Positions 36,008 through 45,577 of a DNA stretch of 50,571 bases are shown here, piece after piece. The position numbers were made by a program, and so were the translations under genes. The DNA lies in the NCBI GenBank assembly GCA_027067965.1, contig JAMOUV010000006.1, positions 1 through 50,571 of the forward strand. Reading direction: 5' to 3'. Source of the DNA: Flavobacteriales bacterium. GTDB taxonomy: Bacteria > Bacteroidota > Bacteroidia > Flavobacteriales > Flavobacteriaceae. A model generated the notes under the pieces. It saw only the letters and a program-made list of their open reading frames with translations. It searched no databases and was not told where the DNA came from. Position 1 is the stretch's first letter. Every line of letters starts with the position of its first letter.

Positions 36008-37000
36008 ATGACCGGATTAAAAAATAATTTTCAGATACCCAGTGAAGTTAATGAACTCGAATCCCATGATTTTCAGGCCAAATTCGATTTCAAACCTTTG
36101 GAACCCGGATTCGGATTAACCATCGGTAATGCACTGCGACGCGTGCTTCTGTCGTCGTTGGAAGGATATGCCATTACTTCCATTCACATTCAAGGTATTC
36201 CTCACGAGTTCAGTACTATCGAAGGCGTTGTTGAAGATGTAACAAGTATTGTGTTGAATTTTAAACAAATCCGCTTTAAACCCAATGAACCTAATGCGGA
36301 AGAAGAACGCGTTCATGTAACTTTACAAGGTAAGGAACAATTTACAGCCGGAGATTTACAGGCCTTTATTCGAAATTTCAAGATCCTTAATCCCGATTTG
36401 GTATTAATGAATACCGACGGAAAAGTAAAAATAGACCTTACGATAGAAATTAGTAAAGGACGCGGGTATGTCACATCCGAAGAAAATAAAAAACCCGATA
36501 TGCCTTTCGGCACCATCTTTATGGATGCTATTTTCTCCCCGATAAAACATGTAAATTATAATATTGAAAATTATCGGGTGGGACAAAAAACCGACTATGA
36601 GCGGTTGATAATCGAAGTAAAAACGGACGGTTCCATTACGCCGCGTGAAGCATTGGCCGAATCGTCAAAAATTCTTATTCGTCATTTCGTATTGTTTTCC
36701 GATGAAAAACTGATGATTTCCAATGAAGAAAAAAAGGAAAACAACTCCATAGACGAACAATTGCTGAATATGAGCGGACTGTTAAAGACCAAAATCGAAG
36801 AACTCGGTATCGGACAACGCTCGCTTAATTGCCTTAAAGCGGCCGATGTAAATACTTTGGGCGACTTGGTGCAATATAATAAGAACGACTTATTAAAATT
36901 GAGAAATTTCGGTAAAAAATCCTTGCAAGAATTGGAAAAAATTGTGGAGGAAAAAGGTTTGACATTCGGAATGGATTTGTCAAAATATAAGATTGATTAA
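36008..37000 (+). CDS. rpoA: DNA-directed RNA polymerase subunit alpha
   Basis: A 330-residue protein from the ATG at 36008 (MTGLKNNFQIPSEV); upstream in-frame codons overlap the rpsD end and add no family sequence. The N-terminal dimer domain (~1-235) has FGLTIGNALRRVLLSSLEGY. A linker leads to the C-terminal DNA-binding domain (~262-320) with LNCLKAADVNTLGDLV and LLKLRNFGKKSLQELEKI. It forms the assembly platform of RNA polymerase and contacts upstream DNA and activators. Confidence 0.98.
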   Translation: MTGLKNNFQIPSEVNELESHDFQAKFDFKPLEPGFGLTIGNALRRVLLSSLEGYAITSIHIQGIPHEFSTIEGVVEDVTSIVLNFKQIRFKPNEPNAEEERVHVTLQGKEQFTAGDLQAFIRNFKILNPDLVLMNTDGKVKIDLTIEISKGRGYVTSEENKKPDMPFGTIFMDAIFSPIKHVNYNIENYRVGQKTDYERLIIEVKTDGSITPREALAESSKILIRHFVLFSDEKLMISNEEKKENNSIDEQLLNMSGLLKTKIEELGIGQRSLNCLKAADVNTLGDLVQYNKNDLLKLRNFGKKSLQELEKIVEEKGLTFGMDLSKYKID

Positions 37001-37028
37001 TTAACGGATTTATTAAGAAGAAAAAATT

Positions 37029-37541
37029 ATGAGACATAATAAGAAATTTAATCACTTGGGAAGGAAATCCGCACATCGCAAAGCGATGCTGAGCAATATG
37101 GCCAATTCTTTAATAGAACACAAACGTATTCATACTACGTTGGCTAAGGCCAAGGCCTTACGCATGTATCTCGAACCCCTTATCACACGGAGTAAAGAAG
37201 ATACCATGCATAACCGGCGTATGGTGTTCAGAAAATTAAAAAACAAATATGCCGTAACCGAACTGTTCCGTAATATTTCTCAAAAAATCGGCGACCGCCC
37301 GGGTGGATATTTGAGAATTATCAAATTGGGGAATCGTTTGGGCGATAATGCCGAAATGGCTTTAATCGAATTTGTGGATTACAATACTACTTATACCAAA
37401 GAAGAAAAAGTTAAGAAAACAAGAAGAAGACGCCGGAAGAAAAAGGTTGAGCAAGCTCCTGCTGAAAATCAAACTCAGCAAAATACGGAAGAACAAGCCG
37501 GAGAAAACGAAAATTCCGGAACCGAAAACAGCGAAAAATAA
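37029..37541 (+). CDS. rplQ: 50S ribosomal protein L17 with an acidic C-terminal tail
   Basis: A 170-residue protein at the tunnel exit. Residues 1-118 are the family core ([20 protein letters not shown], then [20 protein letters not shown]). Residues ~119-170 form an extension: first basic ([14 protein letters not shown]), then low-complexity E/N/Q ([19 protein letters not shown]). Such tails occur in Bacteroidota L17 and vary between species. It is the last gene of the run, with a terminator 23 nt after the stop. Confidence 0.97.
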   Translation: MRHNKKFNHLGRKSAHRKAMLSNMANSLIEHKRIHTTLAKAKALRMYLEPLITRSKEDTMHNRRMVFRKLKNKYAVTELFRNISQKIGDRPGGYLRIIKLGNRLGDNAEMALIEFVDYNTTYTKEEKVKKTRRRRRKKKVEQAPAENQTQQNTEEQAGENENSGTENSEK

Positions 37542-37563
37542 AAATCTTTTTTCGAATTTTAAT

Positions 37564-37593
37564 AAAAACTGCCTTTTTACAGGCGGTTTTTTT
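37564..37593 (+). terminator. Rho-independent terminator after rplQ
   Basis: Stem ACTGCCT (37568-37574) and AGGCGGT (37581-37587), one G-U pair, with loop TTTTAC, followed by a run of seven or more T. It closes the ribosomal transcription unit before eno. Confidence 0.8.
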
Positions 37594-37628
37594 ATTTATG
37601 TATTATATTAACGTCAAATAAAAGAATT

Positions 37629-38912
37629 ATGGGAGCAATTGAATTTATACATGCCAGACAAATTTTTGACTCCAGAGGAAATCCTACCGTAGAAGTGGAA
37701 GTAATAACGGATTTGGGTGGATTCGGTCGTGCTGCCGTTCCTTCGGGTGCTTCGACCGGCGCCTTGGAAGCATTGGAATTGCGCGACGGATGTGATGAAT
37801 ATCATGGCAAATCCGTATTTAAAGCCATTGAAAATATTCATGAACATATCTTCCCCGCCCTAAAAGGTATCAATGTGTTCGATCAACCCATGATTGATGC
37901 CATTATGTTGTCACTTGACGGAACCGAAAACAAATCCAAACTCGGAGCCAATGCGATATTGGGCGTTTCTTTGGCCGCTGCAAAGGCAGCCGCAGACGAA
38001 TTGGGAATGTCATTATTTAAATATTTGGGCGGACCGAATGCCAAAACCCTGCCCGTACCCATGATGAATATTGTCAATGGCGGTTCGCATTCCGATGCAC
38101 CCATTGCTTTTCAGGAATTTATGATTATTCCAACCGGAGCAGAGACCTTTACACATGCCATGCAAATGGCTACCGAAGTTTTTCATGGATTGAAAAAGAT
38201 ATTAAAAGAGCGCGGATTAAATACCGCTGTGGGCGATGAAGGCGGATTTGCACCCGCATTTGAAGGAACCGAAGATGTAATAGAAACCATTTTGGCAGCC
38301 GTTAAATCCCAAAACTATAAACCGGGGGAAGATTTTATGTTGGCATTGGATGTGGCCGCTTCGGAATTTTACAAAGACGGCATTTATGACTATACGATTT
38401 TCGAGGGACCCAAGGGAACCAAGAAAACACGTGAACAACAGGTGGCTTACCTGGAAGAACTGGTCTCGAAATATCCCATCATATCCATCGAAGACGGCAT
38501 GGCGGAAGACGATTGGGAAGGGTGGAAATTACTCACACGGCGTTTAGGTGACAAAATACAATTGGTAGGAGACGATCTATTTGTCACCAATACCAAAATC
38601 CTTGAAAAAGGTATTAAAGAAGGAATAGCAAATGCCATTCTGATCAAACTTAATCAAATCGGTACGCTGACCGAAACTTTGGAAGCCATCGAAATGGCGC
38701 ACAAGGCGGGCTATAAAGCCGTCATATCCCACCGGTCGGGCGAAACGGAAGATACTACCATTGCCGATTTGGCGGTAGCCACCAATGCGGGACAAATCAA
38801 AACCGGCTCGCTTTCCCGAACAGACAGAATGGCCAAATACAATCAATTATTACGCATCGAAGAAGAACTAAAACCCGTTGGCGTATATCCGGGAATGCGG
38901 GTTTTTCAATAA
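37629..38912 (+). CDS. eno: Enolase
   Basis: A 427-residue glycolytic enzyme that interconverts 2-phosphoglycerate and phosphoenolpyruvate, magnesium-dependent. Signatures: [17 protein letters not shown] near the N terminus, [14 protein letters not shown] (catalytic loop), [14 protein letters not shown] and [10 protein letters not shown] (metal ligands), [15 protein letters not shown] (catalytic lysine), and [19 protein letters not shown]. Length is normal. It stands alone between two terminators. Confidence 0.98.
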   Translation: MGAIEFIHARQIFDSRGNPTVEVEVITDLGGFGRAAVPSGASTGALEALELRDGCDEYHGKSVFKAIENIHEHIFPALKGINVFDQPMIDAIMLSLDGTENKSKLGANAILGVSLAAAKAAADELGMSLFKYLGGPNAKTLPVPMMNIVNGGSHSDAPIAFQEFMIIPTGAETFTHAMQMATEVFHGLKKILKERGLNTAVGDEGGFAPAFEGTEDVIETILAAVKSQNYKPGEDFMLALDVAASEFYKDGIYDYTIFEGPKGTKKTREQQVAYLEELVSKYPIISIEDGMAEDDWEGWKLLTRRLGDKIQLVGDDLFVTNTKILEKGIKEGIANAILIKLNQIGTLTETLEAIEMAHKAGYKAVISHRSGETEDTTIADLAVATNAGQIKTGSLSRTDRMAKYNQLLRIEEELKPVGVYPGMRVFQ

Positions 38913-38924
38913 TAAAATCGATAA

Positions 38925-38951
38925 AAATGCCTCCGATAAGGAGGTTTTTTT
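38925..38951 (+). terminator. Terminator between eno and the convergent antiporter gene
   Basis: Stem CCTCC (38930-38934) and GGAGG (38940-38944) with loop GATAA, then seven T on the plus strand. The other side reads TTTTTA after the stem on the minus strand, so it could work in both directions for the two convergent genes. Confidence 0.75.
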
Positions 38952-39010
38952 ATCGGTAGCATGCATCATTTCGATTAGTCCGGATGAAGGCGGGTTTAAG
39001 ATGAGGTGAT

Positions 39011-40993
39011 TTAATAAGATTCGAATTTATTTACCACTTTTTCAAGACTTTCTTTGCTTCCTACGATGGTGAGAATATCGCCTAAGCGAAGGCGGGTATA
39101 TCCATGGGTAAATACCGTATTGTTTTTTCGCTTTAAAGAAAGAATTATGATATCATGGGGTAATTTTAAATCCCGAATATGAAGTCCGGCCAAATCGGGA
39201 TTTCTTATTTCCACATCCGTGGCATCGGTATGGCCATCGTCGCCTAAGATGATTTCCATAGCTTGAGGCGAACGAACCGTATGCTCAAGCATATTTACCA
39301 TGGCCGACATGGGTTCAATGGTAATGGCACCCAGTTTTTTCATCGGTTCCATATATTTTGCCGTATGTACCGTGGCTACGGTCATTTTCGGACCCAAATT
39401 TTCATACAACCATTCGGCAATTCTGTAATTTATTCGGTCTTCGGGGTGCAGAAGCACAAAAGCATCTGCCGGTTTCCAATTGATTTTTTTGAGGAACAAG
39501 GGTGAATATTCTTCCACTTGAATAACGGGTAGGTCTTTTCTTGATATATTTTGTGAGGTAATAATGGATACGTCCCATCCTTTTTTTTGAAGCGATTTGG
39601 CAAGATTTGCCGAGACATTGTCGTAAGAAAATATATAGGCCCGTTTCCCTTTATCTTTCAAAAAAACACGGGGTTTTTTGTGAGATTCATGCACAAAATT
39701 CAACGCGAATTTAAACAAGGGCGGTCCCACCAATTGGTTTAAAATAATCATGGCAATAACAACCGTTTCAAATTCTTTTCCCCATTCGGGAAACGTATTG
39801 CCTACCAAAGTGGCCAACCCGATGGCCACGCCTGCTTGGGTTACATACGGCATCCAGCCCACCCATAAATATCTTTTCGGATCGCGTACCCAAAAAACGC
39901 CGATGGCATTGGCAATGATTAATGTAATAATTCTAATCACAAAAAATAATACGGCCAATCCCATAACCGATTGAAGGGTTTGTAAGGATAAAGAAGCACC
40001 GGTTAAGGTAAAAAACAATACTAATATGAAAGGTAATATCTCTTCCAAAAAGTCTTCGAAATCCTGCCTGTATGAAGTATAATTTACTACATAGAAACTT
40101 GCTGTGATGGCAGATAACAATGGTTCCATCTCGAAGGCATGATTAAAAATACGATAGGAATAGGATTCCAAATAATGCGTGACGAAATAAATTCCGTATG
40201 CCAAGATCAGTAAAAGAATGATTTTTACACTCTTTATCCAATGTGTACGCAAGACCCATTGAATAAGAATCCCGAAAATCAAACCCAAAATAACGGATAG
40301 AAGAATGCCCAGAATCAAAAAGACATAAAAAACAAAGTCGGTTTCCGCTCCCTGAATAACCGCCCGGGCGTAAGCAAATGTGATGGAAAATAATACAATG
40401 ACCAGTACATCTTTGAGTACGGTTACTCCCATAACCGTTTTGGTAAACGGCCCTCTTGCGCGAATTTCATTAATTATTGCTACGGCCGAAGATGGTGAAC
40501 GGGCGACAAATACCGTTCCGAATAAAATGGCGATTGCAAGGCGTGACACCTTGTCAAGTTGTTGCATGAAGGGAATATAATCACTGATATAATAAATAAA
40601 TACACTGCTCAGAATAAAAGTTACAAATAACTGGGCGATGGTCATCCGCCGGATACTTTTAATTCTGCTTCTCAACTCATTGATATGCAGTTCCGCCCCT
40701 GCAGAAAAGGCAATAATAGCCAGAGATAGTTCAATAATAAAATTGAGATGTGAAATGGTTTCTTCCGGAAGAAAATGTAAAAGTGAATTGCCCGCCACAA
40801 TCCCCAATAAAATAATACCGGTAATGAGCGGAAATTTGAATTTTTTTTGAAAGAATAAAGCAAACTGATAAGCCGCCATCGATACTAACCCGAAAGCAAT
40901 AAAATCTTTTAGCCATATAAACCAATCGATATGGGGGGATTTTTCAATGCTAAGAATATTGACCGTCAGCAAGTTATCAAAAAAACATATCAT
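39011..40993 (-). CDS. CPA2-type cation/proton antiporter with C-terminal TrkA-like domains
   Basis: A 660-residue inner-membrane protein. The ATG at 40993 is taken; an in-frame TTG at 41023 would add ten unlikely residues. About 12 helices fill residues ~25-430 (LITGIILLGIVAGNSLL, ARSPSSAVAIINEIRARGPF, TQAGVAIGLATLVGN), as in Na+/K+-proton exchangers of the Kef/NhaP group. Residues ~455-540 look like a TrkA-N-type nucleotide-binding fold (RAYIFSYDNVSANLAKSL), and ~570-655 like TrkA-C (DVEIRNPDLAGLHIRDLKLP, LRLGDILTIVGSKESL). A role in pH or potassium homeostasis is likely; the transported ion cannot be read from sequence. Confidence 0.85.
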   Translation of the reverse strand: MICFFDNLLTVNILSIEKSPHIDWFIWLKDFIAFGLVSMAAYQFALFFQKKFKFPLITGIILLGIVAGNSLLHFLPEETISHLNFIIELSLAIIAFSAGAELHINELRSRIKSIRRMTIAQLFVTFILSSVFIYYISDYIPFMQQLDKVSRLAIAILFGTVFVARSPSSAVAIINEIRARGPFTKTVMGVTVLKDVLVIVLFSITFAYARAVIQGAETDFVFYVFLILGILLSVILGLIFGILIQWVLRTHWIKSVKIILLLILAYGIYFVTHYLESYSYRIFNHAFEMEPLLSAITASFYVVNYTSYRQDFEDFLEEILPFILVLFFTLTGASLSLQTLQSVMGLAVLFFVIRIITLIIANAIGVFWVRDPKRYLWVGWMPYVTQAGVAIGLATLVGNTFPEWGKEFETVVIAMIILNQLVGPPLFKFALNFVHESHKKPRVFLKDKGKRAYIFSYDNVSANLAKSLQKKGWDVSIITSQNISRKDLPVIQVEEYSPLFLKKINWKPADAFVLLHPEDRINYRIAEWLYENLGPKMTVATVHTAKYMEPMKKLGAITIEPMSAMVNMLEHTVRSPQAMEIILGDDGHTDATDVEIRNPDLAGLHIRDLKLPHDIIILSLKRKNNTVFTHGYTRLRLGDILTIVGSKESLEKVVNKFESY

Positions 40994-41176
40994 GAGCCGG
41001 ATATTTGTCGTCTCCGAAAGCAAAATAATGAAAAAATTAAGGAAATAATGATGCTTTTGTTTGATACGGAAAAATATTCTTCCATTCGTGCCGAGATTGG
41101 CTTTCTATTTTATTTTATCAAATCCCGCATTTGACCTTTATCGTGTTATTGGCTGTATTTTTTACCTTATAATACT

Positions 41177-41184
41177 TACCTTTG
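41177..41184 (+). promoter_or_regulatory. Possible -7 element of aspS
   Basis: TACCTTTG fits the TAnnTTTG consensus and lies 19 nt before the aspS ATG, followed by GCAAGC as in the rpsL promoter. A TTG at 41149 is a few bases too far for a good -33 box. Confidence 0.4.
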
Positions 41185-41203
41185 CAAGCAAACAACGGAT
41201 TTT

Positions 41204-42952
41204 ATGAAATATCGAACCCATACTTGTGGAGAATTGCGACTTTCGGATGTAGGCAAAAAAGTGGTTTTAAGCGGTTGGGTCCAACGGATCCGTGACTTGG
41301 GCGCAGTGCTTTTTGTCGATTTACGCGACCGCTACGGAATTACGCAATTGGCTTTTTATGAAGAAAATAAAGAACTCTTGGAAGAAGCCGCAAAATTAGG
41401 ACGCGAATTTGTCATCATGGCTGAAGGCACGGTAACCGAAAGAGAAAGCAAAAACAAAAAACTTCCTACGGGCGACATTGAAGTGAAGGTGGACAAACTC
41501 ACCGTGCTCAATGCATCGAAAGTGCCGCCCTTTACCATAGAAGATCAAACGGATGGTGGCGAAGAAATTCGTGCTAAATACCGCTATTTGGATATCCGGC
41601 GCAATCCGTTGAAAAATAATTTGATTTTCCGGTCACGCGTCACCCAAGCCGTTCGAAACTACTTGACCGAACAAGGTTTTATCGATATAGAAACGCCGTA
41701 TTTGATTAAATCCACACCCGAAGGAGCCCGGGATTTTGTGGTGCCTTCCCGCTTGCATCCGGGACAATTTTACGCCCTTCCCCAATCGCCGCAGACTTTT
41801 AAACAATTATTAATGGTAGGCGGAATGGATAAGTATATGCAAATTGTCAAATGTTTTAGAGATGAGGATTTAAGAGCCGACCGTCAACCCGAATTTACCC
41901 AAATCGATTGCGAAATGTCTTTTGTCGAACAAGAAGATGTGTTGCAAACCTTTGAAGGACTCATTAAACATTTATTAAAGAAATTTCATGGTATAGACAC
42001 CGGCGATTTTCCCCGTATGACCTTTGCGGAAGCCATGGAACGTTATGGCACGGACAAACCCGACATCCGTTTCGGAATGGAATTGGGCGAAATAACGGAC
42101 TTGGTGAAGAACAAAGATTTTAAAGTCTTCTCTTCATCGGAATATACCGCCGGTATTGCCGTCCCGGAAGCGGCGAATTTTTCTCGTAAACAAATCGATG
42201 AACTTACCAAATGGGTGCAACGACCCCAAATCGGTGCCAAAGGTTTGGTTTGGGTAAAATACAACGAAGACGGGTCTTTTAAATCTTCCGTAGATAAATT
42301 TTTTAACGAAGAAGATTTCAAACAATGGGCAGAACGCATGCAAGCCCGTCCCGGTGATTTGATGTTGGTTTTATCGGGAAATAAAGAAGCCACCCGCAAA
42401 CAACTCGGTGCATTGCGTATGGAAATGGGCGAACGTTTGGGATTACGCAAATCGGACGAATTCGCTCCGCTTTGGGTATTGGATTTTCCCTTGCTGGAAT
42501 GGGACGAAGAAACCGGTCGCTATCACGCCATGCATCATCCTTTTACTTCACCGAAGCCCGAAGATATTCACTTCCTCGAAACCGATCCCGGACGAGTGCG
42601 TGCCAATGCTTACGACTTGGTATTGAACGGCAATGAAATTGGCGGTGGGTCCATCCGTATTCATGACAGGGAATTACAACAAAAGATGTTTAAACTGCTC
42701 GGCTTTTCGGACGAAGAAGCCCAACGTCAATTCGGTTTTCTTATGAATGCTTTTGAATACGGCGCTCCGCCCCATGGCGGAATTGCTTTGGGCCTGGACC
42801 GTTTGGTAGCTATTTTGGCAGGGAAGGAAAGCATTCGCGATTTTATTGCTTTTCCTAAAAATAATGCCGGGCGAGATGTCATGATTGATGCCCCCGATTA
42901 TATTTCGGAAGAACAATTGAAAGAATTGCACTTGCGTTTGGATTTGGATTAA
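41204..42952 (+). CDS. aspS: Aspartyl-tRNA synthetase
   Basis: A 582-residue class IIb synthetase that charges tRNA-Asp. N-terminal OB anticodon domain (~1-100: [20 protein letters not shown]). Catalytic motifs: motif 1 region [20 protein letters not shown], the [15 protein letters not shown] substrate loop, motif 2 [18 protein letters not shown], motif 3 [18 protein letters not shown]. The GAD insert typical of the bacterial type lies at ~280-420. Length is typical. Whether it also charges tRNA-Asn cannot be decided from the window. Confidence 0.97.
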   Translation: MKYRTHTCGELRLSDVGKKVVLSGWVQRIRDLGAVLFVDLRDRYGITQLAFYEENKELLEEAAKLGREFVIMAEGTVTERESKNKKLPTGDIEVKVDKLTVLNASKVPPFTIEDQTDGGEEIRAKYRYLDIRRNPLKNNLIFRSRVTQAVRNYLTEQGFIDIETPYLIKSTPEGARDFVVPSRLHPGQFYALPQSPQTFKQLLMVGGMDKYMQIVKCFRDEDLRADRQPEFTQIDCEMSFVEQEDVLQTFEGLIKHLLKKFHGIDTGDFPRMTFAEAMERYGTDKPDIRFGMELGEITDLVKNKDFKVFSSSEYTAGIAVPEAANFSRKQIDELTKWVQRPQIGAKGLVWVKYNEDGSFKSSVDKFFNEEDFKQWAERMQARPGDLMLVLSGNKEATRKQLGALRMEMGERLGLRKSDEFAPLWVLDFPLLEWDEETGRYHAMHHPFTSPKPEDIHFLETDPGRVRANAYDLVLNGNEIGGGSIRIHDRELQQKMFKLLGFSDEEAQRQFGFLMNAFEYGAPPHGGIALGLDRLVAILAGKESIRDFIAFPKNNAGRDVMIDAPDYISEEQLKELHLRLDLD

Positions 42953-42961
42953 CTCCCCGGA

Positions 42962-43534
42962 TTATTGTTCTTTTAATGCGCGGGCAATGTCGGTCAATTC
43001 CCTGTACCACGCCTTTCCGAATTTTCGGATAAGTGGTTCTTTTAAAAATTGATAAAGCGGAATTTTTAATTGCTCTCCCAATTTACATGCCGGCGAACAT
43101 ATTTCCCAGCGATGATATTGCACGGCGGTAAAATCCTTGTATTCCTTTAACCGAACCGGATATAAATGACAGGAAATAGGTTTTTGAAAATTTATTTCTC
43201 CCTTCCGGTAAGCCAGTTCAATGGCACACATTGCAATTCCTTTGTCGTCAAAAACCGTATAAGCACATTCTTTTCCGTCAATAAGAGGCGTAACCGTATC
43301 GCCGTCGCTATCCGTAACATATACACCTTGTTTTTCCACCGCTTCAATACCTTGCGGACGCATAAATTTCTTGACTTGCGGATAAATTTCTTTTAAAATA
43401 AATTTTTCTTCTTCCTCCAGCGGAGCCCCCGAATCGCCTTGCACACAACATTCTCCTTTACACGCTTCCAGATCGCACACAAATTTTTCTTTTATCAAAT
43501 CGATCGATACGATGGTTTTGCCTATTTCAATCAC
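42962..43534 (-). CDS. DUF3109 cysteine-rich protein
   Basis: A 190-residue protein from a GTG at 43534. This start is preferred over a TTG at 43579 because the latter falls inside the promoter. It has KFVCDLEACKGECCVQGDSG near residue 20, then paired cysteines at CAYTVFDDKGIAMC, CHLYPVR and CSPACKLG: enough ligands for a metal or Fe-S cluster, as in the YkgJ/DUF3109 group. The family is common in Bacteroidota and its function is unknown. It converges on aspS with 9 nt between the stops. Confidence 0.8.
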   Translation of the reverse strand: MIEIGKTIVSIDLIKEKFVCDLEACKGECCVQGDSGAPLEEEEKFILKEIYPQVKKFMRPQGIEAVEKQGVYVTDSDGDTVTPLIDGKECAYTVFDDKGIAMCAIELAYRKGEINFQKPISCHLYPVRLKEYKDFTAVQYHRWEICSPACKLGEQLKIPLYQFLKEPLIRKFGKAWYRELTDIARALKEQ

Positions 43535-43549
43535 AAAAATTATTTTTTG

Positions 43550-43580
43550 CAAATTTTGAAAAATAAAATGCAATGTCAAA
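43550..43580 (-). promoter_or_regulatory. Promoter of the DUF3109 gene
   Basis: On the minus strand TTTG (43580-43577), 19 nt, AAAATTTG (43557-43550). This matches the -33 and spacing and five to six positions of the -7 box. The predicted transcript would have a leader of only ~8-10 nt before the GTG at 43534. Confidence 0.5.
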
Positions 43581-43622
43581 GGTTGTAAGGATTTTTATTA
43601 TCTTGCTTTTAAAACTAAAATT

Positions 43623-44540
43623 ATGAATCCTTTTTTGATTTTTATTTTATTTCTCTTATTCGTTTTGGCTTTCGATATGTTTTTTATCGTCAAACAACAA
43701 ACGGCGGTTATTGTCGAACGCTTGGGAAAATTTCATTCCGTTCGCTATGCCGGATTGCATTTCAAATTGCCGATTATCGACCGATTGACCAAACGAATAA
43801 ACTTGCGTATTCAACAATTGGATGTCAATGTGGAAACCAAAACCAAGGATGATGTATTTGTCCATTTAAAAGTTTCCACGCAATATCAAATTCCCAAGGA
43901 TCGCGTAAAAGACGCGTATTATAAACTCGAAAACCCGTGGGAACAAATCACTTCATATATTTTCGATGTGGTCCGTGCCGAAGTGCCCAAGATGCGATTG
44001 GACGACGTCTTCGAACGAAAAGATGATATTGCCATTGCGATTAAACGGGAATTGAATGATGCCATGATTGATTACGGATACAATATTATTAAAACTTTGG
44101 TCACCGATATAGATCCCGATGCACAAGTAAAAGCCGCCATGAACCGCATCAATGCAGCCGAGCGTCAAAAAATCGCCGCCCAGTACGAAGGAGACGCCCA
44201 ACGCATACTTATCGTAGAACGTGCCAAAGCCGAAGCCGAAAGCAAACGCTTGCAAGGTAAAGGTATTGCCGACCAACGGCGCGAAATTGCCAAGGGATTG
44301 GAAGAATCGGTAGATGTGCTTAATAAAGCGGGTATTAATCCGCAAGAAGCAAGCGCCCTTATTATTATCACCCAACATTACGACACTTTGCAAGCCATCG
44401 GCCAAGACTCCAAATCCAACTTGATTCTTATTCCCAACCGTCCCGAAGTGGCCAGTACCATGCTAACCGACTTAATCACTTCGCTTTCAGCCGCGGGTAA
44501 GGTAATCGAATCTTCAAACGACGATAAAAAGAAAGAATAA
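43623..44540 (+). CDS. SPFH/stomatin-like membrane protein (QmcA/paraslipin type)
   Basis: A 305-residue protein. One N-terminal membrane helix (~3-22), then the SPFH domain (VKQQTAVIVERLGKFHSVRY, KDRVKDAYYKLENPWEQITS) and a coiled region rich in Ala, Glu and Arg (~180-225: RINAAERQKIAAQYEGDAQR). The C-terminal part has a short Gly/Ala segment (NPQEASALIIITQHYDTLQ). Such proteins form membrane rings, often with an NfeD partner and linked to proteases or membrane order; no nfeD is next to it. The CDF gene follows after 21 nt and may be co-transcribed. Confidence 0.88.
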   Translation: MNPFLIFILFLLFVLAFDMFFIVKQQTAVIVERLGKFHSVRYAGLHFKLPIIDRLTKRINLRIQQLDVNVETKTKDDVFVHLKVSTQYQIPKDRVKDAYYKLENPWEQITSYIFDVVRAEVPKMRLDDVFERKDDIAIAIKRELNDAMIDYGYNIIKTLVTDIDPDAQVKAAMNRINAAERQKIAAQYEGDAQRILIVERAKAEAESKRLQGKGIADQRREIAKGLEESVDVLNKAGINPQEASALIIITQHYDTLQAIGQDSKSNLILIPNRPEVASTMLTDLITSLSAAGKVIESSNDDKKKE

Positions 44541-44561
44541 AATCCGAAAAATTAGTTGATC

Positions 44562-45482
44562 ATGGGTGGCGGACATCACCATCATCATATATCCGGCAAA
44601 AATTTGGGATTAGCCATCGTGCTCAATGTTTTGATCACACTTGCCCAAATTATCGGAGGCGTGATATCGGGTAGTTTGGCCCTTATTTCCGATGCTTTAC
44701 ATAATTTTTCAGATGTATTGAGTTTGATTATTGCCTATGCGGCTCATAAAATTTCCCGTCGCAAACAAAGTTATATTCAAACCTACGGCTTCAAACGTGC
44801 CGAAGTGATTGCGGCTTTTATTAACGCTTCCACGCTGATTATGGTCGCCGTATATCTGATTGCCGAATCCATAAAACGTTTTTTCGTTCCCGAAGAAGTC
44901 AATTCGAACATGGTGATATGGCTGGCCGGATTTTCCATTTTAGCCAACGGAATCAGTGTATTACTCTTGATGCGCGATTCCAAACATAACTTAAACATGC
45001 GGGCCGCATATTGGCATTTGATGTCCGATATGCTCACTTCCGTAGCCGTACTGGCGGGCGGATTGGTGATGAAATATACCGGATTCTACGGCGTGGATGC
45101 CATCCTTTCCATCGGTATTGCCGCATATTTATTGATTTTGGGCGGAAAACTTTGGTATGAAGCATTTGAAATACTCATGGAGTTTGCTCCCAAAGAAATT
45201 GATATTGCCGAACTGAACCGAAAAGTAAAACAAATAAAAGGTATTAAAAACATGCATCACGTGCATTTATGGCGACTAAACGAACATGATATCCATCTTG
45301 AAGCGCATTTGACCTTTGAAGAGGATATTCCACTCTCAGAATTTGACAAAATTTGTGAACAAGTGGAAGAAATAATGCAAAAAGATTTCGGAATTACCCA
45401 TACGAATTTACAACCCGAATTTAACCGGAAAGATTCGCAAATGATTATTATTCAGGACGAAAAGACCACCGCTACACCTTGA
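44562..45482 (+). CDS. CDF-family divalent metal cation exporter
   Basis: A 306-residue inner-membrane protein starting at the ATG of MGGGHHHHHIS; a TTG two codons earlier is less likely. Six helices carry the family metal site: ALISDALHNFSDVLSL in helix 2 (H and D ligands) and YWHLMSDMLTSVAVLAGG in helix 5. The cytoplasmic C-terminal domain has MHHVHLWRLNEHDIHLEAHL. The HHDHxD-like arrangement suits zinc (ZitB/CzcD type). The N-terminal run of five histidines may bind metal; it is natural sequence and not a cloning tag. Confidence 0.9.
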   Translation: MGGGHHHHHISGKNLGLAIVLNVLITLAQIIGGVISGSLALISDALHNFSDVLSLIIAYAAHKISRRKQSYIQTYGFKRAEVIAAFINASTLIMVAVYLIAESIKRFFVPEEVNSNMVIWLAGFSILANGISVLLLMRDSKHNLNMRAAYWHLMSDMLTSVAVLAGGLVMKYTGFYGVDAILSIGIAAYLLILGGKLWYEAFEILMEFAPKEIDIAELNRKVKQIKGIKNMHHVHLWRLNEHDIHLEAHLTFEEDIPLSEFDKICEQVEEIMQKDFGITHTNLQPEFNRKDSQMIIIQDEKTTATP

Positions 45483-45554
45483 GTGCGGCCGGTATATAGC
45501 CAAAGACCTCTATTAAACAAGCCAATGGTCATTTTTTCCTAGCGCTATTTTTAG

Positions 45555-45562
45555 TAAATTTG
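45555..45562 (+). promoter_or_regulatory. Possible -7 element of the E1 gene
   Basis: TAAATTTG fits TAnnTTTG and lies 15 nt before the ATG at 45578. No clear TTG is found ~19 nt upstream. Confidence 0.35.
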
Positions 45563-45577
45563 AATTAAAAATTCGGT

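Noticed and set aside
44556-44580. The histidine run at the CDF start considered as an engineered His-tag.
   Set aside because: The run is natural: five histidines within native context, genomic neighbours on both sides, and His-rich ends are common in CDF proteins.
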